The position numbers and the translations under genes were made by a program. This document shows, piece by piece, positions 24,557-33,964 of a stretch of DNA of 64,000 nt. How positions within the stretch are numbered: the first letter of the stretch is position 1; every line of letters begins with the position of its first letter. A model generated the notes under the pieces. That model had not been told where the DNA came from. It did not search any database and worked only from the letters and a program-made list of their open reading frames with translations. Source of the stretch: DAOUJW01 sp034422115 (GTDB lineage: Bacteria; Chloroflexota; Dehalococcoidia; Lucifugimonadales; UBA2985); NCBI GenBank assembly GCA_034422115.1, contig DAOUJW010000020.1, positions 55,819 through 119,818 of the forward strand, in the 5' to 3' direction.

Positions 24557-25801
24557 CTAGGTCCTGGTCGGCGTCTTGGAGAAGAACCGCAGGGTCGCTT
24601 TGACGGCGGACACCAGCAGGTCCACCTCCTCCTCGGTGTTGTAGACGTAGAAGCTGGCCCTGGCCGTCGCCGGCACGGCAAGCTTGCCCATCAAGGGCAT
24701 GGCGCAGTGATGTCCCGTCCTGATGGCAATGCCCTCCTGGTCAAGCATGGTGCCTATGTCGTGGGGGTGCACGTAGTCGCAGTGGAAGGAGACAATCCCG
24801 CCCCTCTGGGCCATGTCCCTGGGGCCGAAGACCTTGATCTCCTCCTCAAGCTCCTTGAAGGCGTTGAGGGCGTACTCCGTAATGGCAATCTCGTGCTCCC
24901 GCACGTTGTCCATGCCAAGGGCGTTCAGGTAGTCGATGGCCGCGCCCATAGCAATGGTGTCCGCGATGTTGGGCGTGCCTGCTTCGAAGCGAAGTGGCAG
25001 GTCGTTCCAGGTGGCGCGGTCGTCCCACACCTGGCGCACCATCTCGCCGCCCCGGAGGAACGGCTCCATGTCCTCGATGACCTCCTCCTTGACGTACAGC
25101 ACGCCGATGCCCGTAGGCCCCAGCATCTTGTGGCCGGAGAAGGCCAGGAAGTCGCAGTCCAGGTCTTTCACGTCCACCTTCAGGTGCGGCACGCTTTGAG
25201 CGCCGTCTATCAGGACCTTGGCCCCCACGCGGTGGGCCGCCTCCGTCAGCTCCTTGACCGGGTTAATGGTTCCCAGGACGTTGGACATGTGGTTCAGCGT
25301 CAGCAGCCTGGTGCGCTCCGTCAGCAGGCTGTCCAGGTTTGAGAGGTCGGTGGTCTGCTCCGAGGTCAGGGGCATGAACCGCAGCGTTGCGCCCTGCTCC
25401 TGGGCCACCTTCTGCCAGGGCACAAGGTTGCTGTGATGCTCCATCTCCGAGATTAGAATCTCGTCCCCGGGGCCGATGTTGCTGCGCGCCCAGGTCTGGG
25501 CCACCAGGTTGATGGCCTCCGTGGTGTTCCTCACCAGCACAACGCCCGTTGTAGAGGGGCTGCCGATGAAGTCGGCGCACTTCTGGCGCGCCTCCTCGTA
25601 CTTGTCGGTGGCCTCCATGCTCAGGGCGTGGACGCCCCGGTGGATGTTGGAGTTGTACCGCTCGTAGAACTCAACCAGCGCCTGGATGACCTGCGCCGGC
25701 TTCTGGGAGGTGGCGGCGTTGTCCAGGTACACCAGGGGCTTGCCGTACACCTCTCTGGAGAGTATCGGGAAGTCCTTGCGGATTGCTGTCGTGTCTAGCA
25801 T
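24557..25801 (-). CDS. sufS: SufS cysteine desulfurase
   Basis: 414 residues, type II cysteine desulfurase. The PLP-binding Lys lies in SGHKMLGPTG and the sulfur-accepting Cys in RTGHHCAMPLM; the SufS-type short loop around this Cys fits dependence on a partner such as SufU, encoded next. It supplies persulfide sulfur for iron-sulfur cluster assembly. It is separated from sufD by about 300 bases filled with repeats, so it may have its own promoter or rely on read-through. Confidence 0.96.
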   Translation of the reverse strand: MLDTTAIRKDFPILSREVYGKPLVYLDNAATSQKPAQVIQALVEFYERYNSNIHRGVHALSMEATDKYEEARQKCADFIGSPSTTGVVLVRNTTEAINLVAQTWARSNIGPGDEILISEMEHHSNLVPWQKVAQEQGATLRFMPLTSEQTTDLSNLDSLLTERTRLLTLNHMSNVLGTINPVKELTEAAHRVGAKVLIDGAQSVPHLKVDVKDLDCDFLAFSGHKMLGPTGIGVLYVKEEVIEDMEPFLRGGEMVRQVWDDRATWNDLPLRFEAGTPNIADTIAMGAAIDYLNALGMDNVREHEIAITEYALNAFKELEEEIKVFGPRDMAQRGGIVSFHCDYVHPHDIGTMLDQEGIAIRTGHHCAMPLMGKLAVPATARASFYVYNTEEEVDLLVSAVKATLRFFSKTPTRT

Positions 25802-25830
25802 GGTGTCCTCACCGTTTAAGCGCCTTCTCC

Positions 25831-26002
25831 GTCATTCCTGCGGAAGCAGGAATCTAGAGATCCTTGTGGAGGCCGTACGGGATCGATGGAAGCGCGAGAG
25901 CTTCGGCCCCGCTCATCCTGAGCTTGTCGAAGGAAATGAGCGGGGGTGAATTTGCTCATGGTCTTCCCGCTCATATGGTTCGACAGGCTCACCATGAGCG
26001 GG
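25831..26002. repeat. Family A and B repeats between sufD and sufS
   Basis: A family A palindrome (25831-25856) and a family B pair (25909-26002) interrupt the suf operon. They account for most of the 305-base gap; the rest holds no recognisable gene. Confidence 0.85.
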
Positions 26003-26106
26003 AAAGCGGCGGCCAATCCTGTGTCCTCTAGTTTCATGGTTATGACAAGAGTATAGAGCTACTTGGCTGGTTATGTAAGAGCCTCCTTGCAGAATGCGAC
26101 GTGTGG

Positions 26107-27444
26107 CTACTCTCCCAGCCATTCGCGGAGGGTGTCCTGCACCAGGGTGTCGATTTGCGACCGGAAGACGTCGTTGCCTATGCTCTCGATGACCTCGCTG
26201 AGGAAGGCCCTGGTCAGCAGGCTTTTGGCGGCCTGCTCGTCGATGCCCCGGCTCCTGAGGTAGAACAGGGCGATCGGGTCCATCTGGCCGCAGGCCGCGC
26301 CGTGGCCGCACTTCACGTCGTCGCAGTATATCCAGAAGGCGGGCTTGGTGTCGGCCTCCGCCTGGTCGGAGAGAATGAGGTTCTTGTCCACCTGGTTGGC
26401 ATTGACCTTCACAGCGCCCTCTCGCACGATGATGCTGCCGTGAAACACCGACCTCGACCTGCCGTCAAGGATGCCCTTGTACAGCTCGCGGCTGGTCGTA
26501 TAGGGCTTGGCGTGGTCAATGATGACCTGGTTGTCCACGTGCTGGGAGCCGGTGACCATGTAGAAGCCGTCCAGCGTGCAGGAGCAGTCCTGGTCCAGGG
26601 TGAGCAGGTTCAGGTTGTTGCGGGTGAGCCTGCCGCCCATGTCAATGTTCACGGAGGCAAAATGGCTGTCCCGCTCCAGGGCCGCGTGGGTGTTGGTGAC
26701 GTGGTACGCTTGCTCGCTCTGCCTCTGCACCTTGTAGTAGTCCACCTTTGCGCCCGCGCCCACCAGAATCTCGCTCACCGCGTTGGTGAAGTGCTGGCCT
26801 TCGGCGAGGCTCTTGTACGACTCGATGAAGGTGGCCTTGCTGTCCTGGCCGGTGACAATTAACACGCGCGGGTGGGCAACGGTCTCCTGGTTCTCCGACG
26901 TGGACAGGAAGAGCAGCCGTATGGGGTCATCGACCTCGACGCCTTTTGGGACGAGCACGAACGCGCCCTCGTGGACGAAGGCCGTGTTGAGGGCGGTGAA
27001 GGCGTTGTCCTCGTAGTCTGCGTAGCGCGCCAGGTGCTGTTGCACGATGTCCGGCGCCGACTGCATGGCCTCAGCGAGGTTTGTCGCGGTCACGCCGTCA
27101 GGAAGAGAGGACAGGGAGGACAGCCCACCGTCGTACCTTCCGTTGACAAAGACCAGCAGCGGCCAGCCAGTCTCACCGAAGGCCGCCTCCTCAACGTCTG
27201 CCGTGCTAAGCTGAGGAGTAGAGGTCGCGGACTGGACGGGGACTCTGGCCACGGGGCCAATGTCGGTGTACTTCCACTCCTCGTTGCCGCGGCGGGCGGT
27301 GGGGAAGCCAAGCTCCTTGAACCTGGACAGGGCCGCCTTGCGCAGCTCCCGCGCCCATGACGGGTCGCGGCCCGCGCCGTTCCGCTCGAAGGACTCGGAG
27401 GCTGCCAGGTACGCTTCTTCTTGGGTTGCCAGGCGCTGGGTCAT
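26107..27444 (-). CDS. sufD: SufD, Fe-S scaffold complex subunit
   Basis: 445 residues with the beta-helix core of the SufB/SufD family. The C-terminal section (CSHG-like segment here DDVKCGHGAACGQ) and FLSEVIESIGND are typical of SufD. It forms the SufBC2D scaffold on which clusters are built. The gene starts four bases after the sufC stop. The N-terminal region (WKYTDIGPVARV) is also characteristic. Confidence 0.95.
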   Translation of the reverse strand: MTQRLATQEEAYLAASESFERNGAGRDPSWARELRKAALSRFKELGFPTARRGNEEWKYTDIGPVARVPVQSATSTPQLSTADVEEAAFGETGWPLLVFVNGRYDGGLSSLSSLPDGVTATNLAEAMQSAPDIVQQHLARYADYEDNAFTALNTAFVHEGAFVLVPKGVEVDDPIRLLFLSTSENQETVAHPRVLIVTGQDSKATFIESYKSLAEGQHFTNAVSEILVGAGAKVDYYKVQRQSEQAYHVTNTHAALERDSHFASVNIDMGGRLTRNNLNLLTLDQDCSCTLDGFYMVTGSQHVDNQVIIDHAKPYTTSRELYKGILDGRSRSVFHGSIIVREGAVKVNANQVDKNLILSDQAEADTKPAFWIYCDDVKCGHGAACGQMDPIALFYLRSRGIDEQAAKSLLTRAFLSEVIESIGNDVFRSQIDTLVQDTLREWLGE

Positions 27445-27448
27445 GGGT

Positions 27449-28216
27449 CTAGTTCGAGGACTGGAGGGCCTCTGCGGCCTTCTCGAGTTGGTCGTAGCCT
27501 TGGGACTCTACCTCCAGGGCAAGCTCCTTGCCGCCGGACTTCACAATCCGGCCGTTGATCAGCACGTGCACCTGGTCGGGGATAACGTAGTTGAGGATTC
27601 GCTGGTAGTGGGTCACCAGGATGAGGGCGTTGTCCGGCGTCCTGAGCTGGTTGATGCCGTCTGCGACGATTCGCAGGGCGTCCACGTCCAGCCCGGAGTC
27701 GGGTTCGTCAAGGATGGAGAGCTTGGGCTCGAACACGGCCATCTGAAGCACCTCGTTGCGCTTCTTCTCGCCGCCGGAGAAGCCCTCGTTGACGGAGCGC
27801 TTGGTGAGGTTTCGGTCCATCTCCACAATGTCAACCTTGCCGTTGAGCATCCTGTCGAACTTGAGGACGTCCATCTCCTCAAGCCCCTTGCTCTTCTGAA
27901 TGGCGTTGTATCCGGCCCGCATGAAGTGGTCCAGGCGCACGCCGGGCACCTCAATGGGGTGCTGGAAGCAGAGGAAGAGGCCCGCCCTTGCCCGGTTCTC
28001 CGGCAGCATACCCAGGAGGTCTTCCCCCTCAAAGGTTGCCTCGCCGGAGGTGACGGCGTAGGACGGGTGACCGGCCAGCACATTCGCGAGGGTGCTCTTA
28101 CCGGAGCCGTTGGGGCCCATGATGGCGTGAACCTCTCCCGCCTTTACGTGGAGGTTTACGCCCTTCAGAATATCGGCATCGCCTATGGAGGCGTGCAGGT
28201 CTCTAATCTCAAGCAT
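27449..28216 (-). CDS. sufC: SufC, Fe-S assembly ATPase
   Basis: 255 residues, ABC-type ATPase of the SufBCD complex. Walker A is GPNGSGKST, the signature is FSGGEKKRNE (SufC-specific), and Walker B is LSILDEPDSGLD. ATP hydrolysis drives the conformational change in SufB-SufD needed for cluster assembly. It lies between sufB and sufD with gaps of 4 to 18 bases. Confidence 0.97.
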   Translation of the reverse strand: MLEIRDLHASIGDADILKGVNLHVKAGEVHAIMGPNGSGKSTLANVLAGHPSYAVTSGEATFEGEDLLGMLPENRARAGLFLCFQHPIEVPGVRLDHFMRAGYNAIQKSKGLEEMDVLKFDRMLNGKVDIVEMDRNLTKRSVNEGFSGGEKKRNEVLQMAVFEPKLSILDEPDSGLDVDALRIVADGINQLRTPDNALILVTHYQRILNYVIPDQVHVLINGRIVKSGGKELALEVESQGYDQLEKAAEALQSSN

Positions 28217-28234
28217 CGATCATCCCTTTCTCGA

Positions 28235-29692
<1,458 letters not shown>

Positions 29693-29773
29693 AGGTACTC
29701 TCTCCTTGCTCTCCGGGTATCTGTCCCAGAGACGACAAATATGGCAGCCGCTCGCCGCCGACACCTATTGTTA

Positions 29774-29779
29774 ATTATA
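29774..29779 (-). promoter_or_regulatory. -10 box of the suf operon
   Basis: On the minus strand this reads TATAAT. Transcription would start near 29767, giving a leader of about 75 bases before sufB. There is no consensus -35 at 16-18 bases; that position is covered by the palindrome at 29787-29811. Confidence 0.6.
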
Positions 29780-29786
29780 GCACAAT

Positions 29787-29811
29787 ATTGTTGACCAACT
29801 AGGTCAACAAT
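29787..29811. promoter_or_regulatory. Perfect palindrome, candidate IscR/Rrf2-type operator
   Basis: Arms ATTGTTGACC and GGTCAACAAT, ten bases each and perfectly complementary, with a five-base centre (AACTA). It lies just upstream of the sufB -10 box, over the expected -35 region. The half-site TTGACC with a 5-base spacer resembles type 1 sites of the Fe-S regulator IscR. No regulator gene of that family is in the window. Confidence 0.7.
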
Positions 29812-29941
29812 TAGCGTAGCACCCTACATTTTGGTCGTCAAGGGGGTTTTGCGGTGGGGCTGTCTCAGTCTCAGCGGGAAGCACCAGTCTCGGCAGTCCG
29901 GGATGGGCCTGGAATTACGTCGAAATCCGAAAAGATTTACA

Positions 29942-29971
29942 TTGACTTGCCGGACGGCCCGGTGCTATATT
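29942..29971 (+). promoter_or_regulatory. Promoter of the IMPDH-like gene
   Basis: TTGACT (29942-29947), an 18-base spacer and TATATT (29966-29971). The start would lie near 29978, about 25 bases before the GTG. Confidence 0.65.
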
Positions 29972-30002
29972 CACTCAAACGCAATGGCCGAGGTGATTAT
30001 TC

Positions 30003-31145
30003 GTGGAAGTGCCTCGCTTTAAGGAGCTCAGGAGAGCTTACGGATTCGACGAAGTGGCCATTGTCCCCGGGGACGTGACCGTCAACCCGGACCAGACCAA
30101 CATCGACTTCACCATCGCCAACTACACCTTCCCGATCCCCTTCCTGGCCTCATCCCTGGACGCAGTTGTCTCGCCCCAGTTCGCCGTATGCCTTGGGCAG
30201 ATGGGCGGCCTTGGCGTCCTGAACCTGGAGGGCATATACACCCGCTACGACGACCCCGCTGCCGTCATCCAGCACATCATAGAAGCGCCTCAGGAGGAGT
30301 CCACGCCCCTGCTCCAGAAGATATACTCCGCCCCGATACGGGAGGACCTGGTAGGGCAGAGGATACAGGAGGTCAAGGAGGGCGGCGTGACCTGCGCCGT
30401 ATCCCTCACACCGGCCAACACCAAGCGCCTTGCGCCCGTCGTCGTCGACGCCGGCGCGGACATCCTGTTCATCCAGTCCACGGTCACCACGGCCCGTCAC
30501 ATCTCCAAGAGCGAACAGGGCCTCATCCTGTCCGACGTTTGCCAGCAAGTCCGCATCCCGGTTGTGGTGGGGAACTGCGTCAGCTACGGAGCGACCCTGG
30601 AGCTTATGGAGACGGGAGTCGATGCCGTCCTGGTGGGCGTTGGGCCCGGGGCCATCTGCACCACGCGGGAGGTGGAGGGCATCGGCGTGCCGCAGGTCAC
30701 GGCCACCATGGACTGCGCCGCGGCCCGCGAGGAGTACTTCAGGCGGGAGGGGCGTTACGTTTCGCTGATTACCGACGGCGGTATGCGCACCGGCGGCGAC
30801 ATATGCAAGGCCTTCGCCAGCGGCGCGGACGCCGTGATGCTGGGCACCACCTTCGCCCAGGCGGAGGAGGCTCCGGGCATGGGCTACAACTGGGGCATGG
30901 CCAGCTTCCACCCCGCCCTCCCCAGGGGCACGCGGATAAACGTTGGCAACAAGGGGCCGCTCCACCAGATACTATTCGGCCCAACCTCCGTGACCGACGG
31001 CACCCAGAACCTGGAGGGCGCGCTGAGGGCGGCTATGGGTATGTGCGGCGCATTCAGCATACCGGACATGCAGCAGGTGGAGATGGTTGTGGCTCCGGCA
31101 ATCAAGACGGAAGGCAAGTACTTCCAGCTGGCCGGTCGTTGGTAG
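30003..31145 (+). CDS. GuaB3-like IMP dehydrogenase family protein
   Basis: 380 residues, a (beta/alpha)8 barrel of the IMP dehydrogenase/GMP reductase family without CBS domains. The catalytic loop is GVGPGAICTTREVEG with Cys219, followed by TDGGMRTGGDICKAFASGADAVMLG, the phosphate-binding segment. Length and the lack of CBS domains fit the GuaB3 group of actinobacteria and cyanobacteria, for which GMP reductase activity has been described in some members. The exact reaction here is therefore unsettled. GTG start without a clear Shine-Dalgarno; its own promoter lies at 29942-29971. Confidence 0.85.
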   Translation: MEVPRFKELRRAYGFDEVAIVPGDVTVNPDQTNIDFTIANYTFPIPFLASSLDAVVSPQFAVCLGQMGGLGVLNLEGIYTRYDDPAAVIQHIIEAPQEESTPLLQKIYSAPIREDLVGQRIQEVKEGGVTCAVSLTPANTKRLAPVVVDAGADILFIQSTVTTARHISKSEQGLILSDVCQQVRIPVVVGNCVSYGATLELMETGVDAVLVGVGPGAICTTREVEGIGVPQVTATMDCAAAREEYFRREGRYVSLITDGGMRTGGDICKAFASGADAVMLGTTFAQAEEAPGMGYNWGMASFHPALPRGTRINVGNKGPLHQILFGPTSVTDGTQNLEGALRAAMGMCGAFSIPDMQQVEMVVAPAIKTEGKYFQLAGRW

Positions 31146-31201
31146 GCTGTCCTCCGCACCTCCTGATCAGTCAATCTGTCTCATCGAGGTACTCTCTCTC
31201 C

Positions 31202-31288
31202 CCGCTCATGGTGAGCCTGTCGAACCATTTGAGCGGGGGTGACTCTAAAGGCTCCGCTCATGCCCTTCGACAAGCTCAGGATGAGCGG
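31202..31288. repeat. Family B paired palindrome
   Basis: CCGCTCATGGTGAGC...TTGAGCGGG followed by CCGCTCATGCCCTTCG...ATGAGCGG, just upstream of the MFS gene. Confidence 0.85.
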
Positions 31289-31323
31289 AATTCAACTCCC
31301 CACTCTGACAGGCCGATACCTGA

Positions 31324-32595
31324 ATGAACAGGATATTCTACGGCTGGTGGATTGTATTTGCGTGCTGGGCCGTTACCCTCTACGGCGGCGGGGCCTTCTT
31401 CTTCGGGTTCAGCGCATTCTTCAAACCCATAAGCGAGGAGTTCGGCTGGTCGCGCGCCCTCACCGCCGGGGCCATATCCCTGTCACAGGCCGAGGGCTTT
31501 ATAGAGGGGCCGATCGTCGGGCCGCTGGTCGACAGGTTCGGTCCCAGGAAGCTGATGCTTTTCGGCGTGACCCTTGCCAGCATAGGCTTCCTGGCCCTGA
31601 GCATCACCAACGGCCTGCTGATGTTCTACCTGGTGTACGTGCTGCTACTGGCCATCGGCTTCAACACAGGGTTCTTCGTGGCCGCGCAGGCTGCCGTAGC
31701 CAACTGGTTCATACGAAAGAGGTCCAGGGCGCTGGGGCTGCTCAGCACGGCCAACGGCTTTGGGGGAGCGATAATGGCCCCGCTCATAGCCGCGCTGATT
31801 CTGGCCTTCGGCTGGAGGGTGGCGGCGCTGTACCTGGGAATTGGCCTGTTCGCCATCGGCATTCCCTTGGCCATGATTGTACGGCACCGACCGGAGAACT
31901 ACGGCTATCTGCCCGACAACGCCAAGTCCCAGGACGAGCTTATCGTGACGCGCGTTGAGGGGTCGAGCGCGCCGGCAGGGGAGCTGGACTTCACCATCTG
32001 GGAGGCCCTGCGGACGCCGGTGTTCTGGATGCTGGCCGTGGCCTTTGGCCTGCGTACAATGGCGATATCCGCCACGGTGGTCCACCAGATACCCTTTCTC
32101 ACGGACGCCGGAATATCTGAGCAGGCGGCCGCGGGCGTCCTGGCGTTGATGGGGCTGATGAGCATACCGGGGAGAATTGGCTTCGGCGTTCTGGGCGACT
32201 ACTTCAACAAGCGGTACCTGCTGGCCATTGCCTACGCGTTCCAGGCGGCGGGCATACTGATCCTGCTCACAGCGGACAGCCTTTCGCAGGTGTTCCTCTT
32301 CACCGTGGTCTTCGGGCTGGGCTGGGGCGCGCCCAATCTCCTCTTTGCCATGAGGGCGGACTACTTTGGCCGCAAGTACTTTGCCACCATCGCAGGCGTG
32401 GAGCAGTCGATTGTGGCCATAGGCACGGTCATAGGGCCGGTGTACGCCGGCATTGTGTACGACATGAATCAGAGCTACCAGATTGCCTTTGTCACCTTTG
32501 TCCTCACCATCGCGCTGGGCGCGGTGATATGCTTCTTCTCGTATCCGCCGAAGCCCCCGGAGCGGTTGCGCCACCTCCAGCAGCAGGGGGCGTAG
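31324..32595 (+). CDS. MFS transporter, OFA/monocarboxylate-like
   Basis: 423 residues, about 12 membrane segments. IFYGWWIVFACW, the FGWSRA motif and the loop VDRFGPRKLML mark the same major-facilitator branch as the gene at 9668. The central cytoplasmic loop (about residues 190-225) is charged. It probably moves an organic acid. It sits alone between a family B repeat and a long repeat cluster; no Shine-Dalgarno is evident before the ATG. Confidence 0.85.
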   Translation: MNRIFYGWWIVFACWAVTLYGGGAFFFGFSAFFKPISEEFGWSRALTAGAISLSQAEGFIEGPIVGPLVDRFGPRKLMLFGVTLASIGFLALSITNGLLMFYLVYVLLLAIGFNTGFFVAAQAAVANWFIRKRSRALGLLSTANGFGGAIMAPLIAALILAFGWRVAALYLGIGLFAIGIPLAMIVRHRPENYGYLPDNAKSQDELIVTRVEGSSAPAGELDFTIWEALRTPVFWMLAVAFGLRTMAISATVVHQIPFLTDAGISEQAAAGVLALMGLMSIPGRIGFGVLGDYFNKRYLLAIAYAFQAAGILILLTADSLSQVFLFTVVFGLGWGAPNLLFAMRADYFGRKYFATIAGVEQSIVAIGTVIGPVYAGIVYDMNQSYQIAFVTFVLTIALGAVICFFSYPPKPPERLRHLQQQGA

Positions 32596-32627
32596 TCTAC
32601 GTAGGAGCAGAAACGGACGCCCCGCCC

Positions 32628-32902
32628 CTGGATGCCTGCCTACGCAGGCATGGTCAGGATGCTCGTCGCTCATGGGCCCTGACCATTCCTGCGAAACCTG
32701 CCCCGCACTTGATGCGGGGTCAGGAATCCAGGGACGCCGACAAAAACACAGCGATGTGGGTATTTTCGGGGCGTGTTGGTATTACCAACGCTGGTCGTAA
32801 TACCACACCTTTCCCGCTCATGGTGAGCTTGTCGAACCAGAGCGGGAAGTTGGCGGGCGTAGTATCACCCGCTCACCCTTCGACATGCTCAGGATGAGCG
32901 GG
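32628..32902. repeat. Composite repeat cluster (A, C-in-A, T and B)
   Basis: In order: a family A variant (32628-32656); a second family A palindrome (32684-32731) split at its apex by a 24-base family C unit (32697-32720); a small palindrome GTTGGTA-t-TACCAAC (32775-32789, here called T); and a family B pair (32814-32902). With the argF promoter to the right, these explain the 430-base gap. Confidence 0.85.
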
Positions 32903-32949
32903 TGTGTCCGCTAACGCTAGCACGCACCTGAAAACCCCGATTCCCCCTG

Positions 32950-32978
32950 TTGACAGCAATATCCTCCTCGTTTAGAAT
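32950..32978 (+). promoter_or_regulatory. argF promoter
   Basis: TTGACA (32950-32955), a 17-base spacer and TAGAAT (32973-32978): a near-consensus vegetative promoter. A second -10-like TATACT lies at 32994-32999. The leader to the ATG at 33029 is about 45 bases. No ARG-box palindrome was evident. Confidence 0.75.
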
Positions 32979-33028
32979 CCCTCTTTCTTCTGATATACTA
33001 ATCCCACGAAGAGCGAGGACTGAACCCA

Positions 33029-33952
33029 ATGACAACCGTGACCAAGGGCAAACACCTTCTATCCATAGCCGACCTCTCTATTGAAGAGGTAGAGGCGCTC
33101 ATCTACAGGGCCGCAGACATGAAGAACAGCCACGCGCCGCAGGTGATGGCCGGGAAGTCGGCGGCGCTGCTCTTCGAGAAGCCCTCCCTGAGAACAAAGG
33201 TCAGCTTCGACGTGGCCGTGCACCAGCTTGGCGGCCACCCCATCTACCTCAGCCGGGATGAGGTGGGGATGGGCGTTCGCGAGCCGGTCTCGGACACGGC
33301 ACGCATACTCTCCCGCTACGTGAGCGTGATCATAGTACGCACCTTCGCCCAGAGCACCCTGGAGACCCTGGCCCAATACTCCTCCGTGCCTGTGATCAAC
33401 GCCCTTTCCGACGACGAGCACCCCTGCCAGGCGCTTGCTGACCTCCTCACCGTCTACGAGAAGAAGGGCAGCCTGAAGGGAATCACCATCGCCTACGTAG
33501 GCGACGGCAACAACTGCGCCGTCAGCCTGGCCCTGGCCGCCGTGTCCGTGGGAGCCAACTTCACCATAGCCGCACCGCCCGGCTACCACATGCCGGACGC
33601 CGCCATGCACGAGGTCATCGAAAGGGGGAGGGCTACTGGGGTCAGGATCACCCTTACGGAGAGCCCCCAGGACGCCGTCAGAGGCGCGGACGTGGTGTAC
33701 ACGGACGTGTGGACAAGCATGGGGCAGGAGGAGGAGACGGAGATCAGGCGTCTGGCCTTCAGGGACTTCCGCGTGGACCCGGAGCTTATGGCCCTGGCCG
33801 CCGATGGCGCTCTCTTCATGCACCCGCTTCCGGCCCACCCAGGCGAGGAGATTTCAGAGGGCCTTCTTGAACACCCACAGTCGGTGGTCTACGACCAGGC
33901 GGAGAACCGGCTGCACGCGCAGAAAGCCGTACTTGCGGAGATACTGGCCTAG
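33029..33952 (+). CDS. argF: Ornithine carbamoyltransferase
   Basis: 307 residues. Carbamoyl-phosphate site SLRT (53-56), HPCQ (131-134) and the ornithine-loop motif DVWTSMG (226-232), specific to ornithine rather than aspartate enzymes, are present. It makes citrulline from ornithine and carbamoyl phosphate in arginine synthesis. The usual HCLPAHRGEE motif reads HPLPAHPGEE at 265-274, so the Cys that commonly contacts ornithine is Pro. No other arginine gene is nearby; der follows after 12 bases. Confidence 0.88.
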   Translation: MTTVTKGKHLLSIADLSIEEVEALIYRAADMKNSHAPQVMAGKSAALLFEKPSLRTKVSFDVAVHQLGGHPIYLSRDEVGMGVREPVSDTARILSRYVSVIIVRTFAQSTLETLAQYSSVPVINALSDDEHPCQALADLLTVYEKKGSLKGITIAYVGDGNNCAVSLALAAVSVGANFTIAAPPGYHMPDAAMHEVIERGRATGVRITLTESPQDAVRGADVVYTDVWTSMGQEEETEIRRLAFRDFRVDPELMALAADGALFMHPLPAHPGEEISEGLLEHPQSVVYDQAENRLHAQKAVLAEILA

Positions 33953-33964
33953 AGGCGGAACCGT

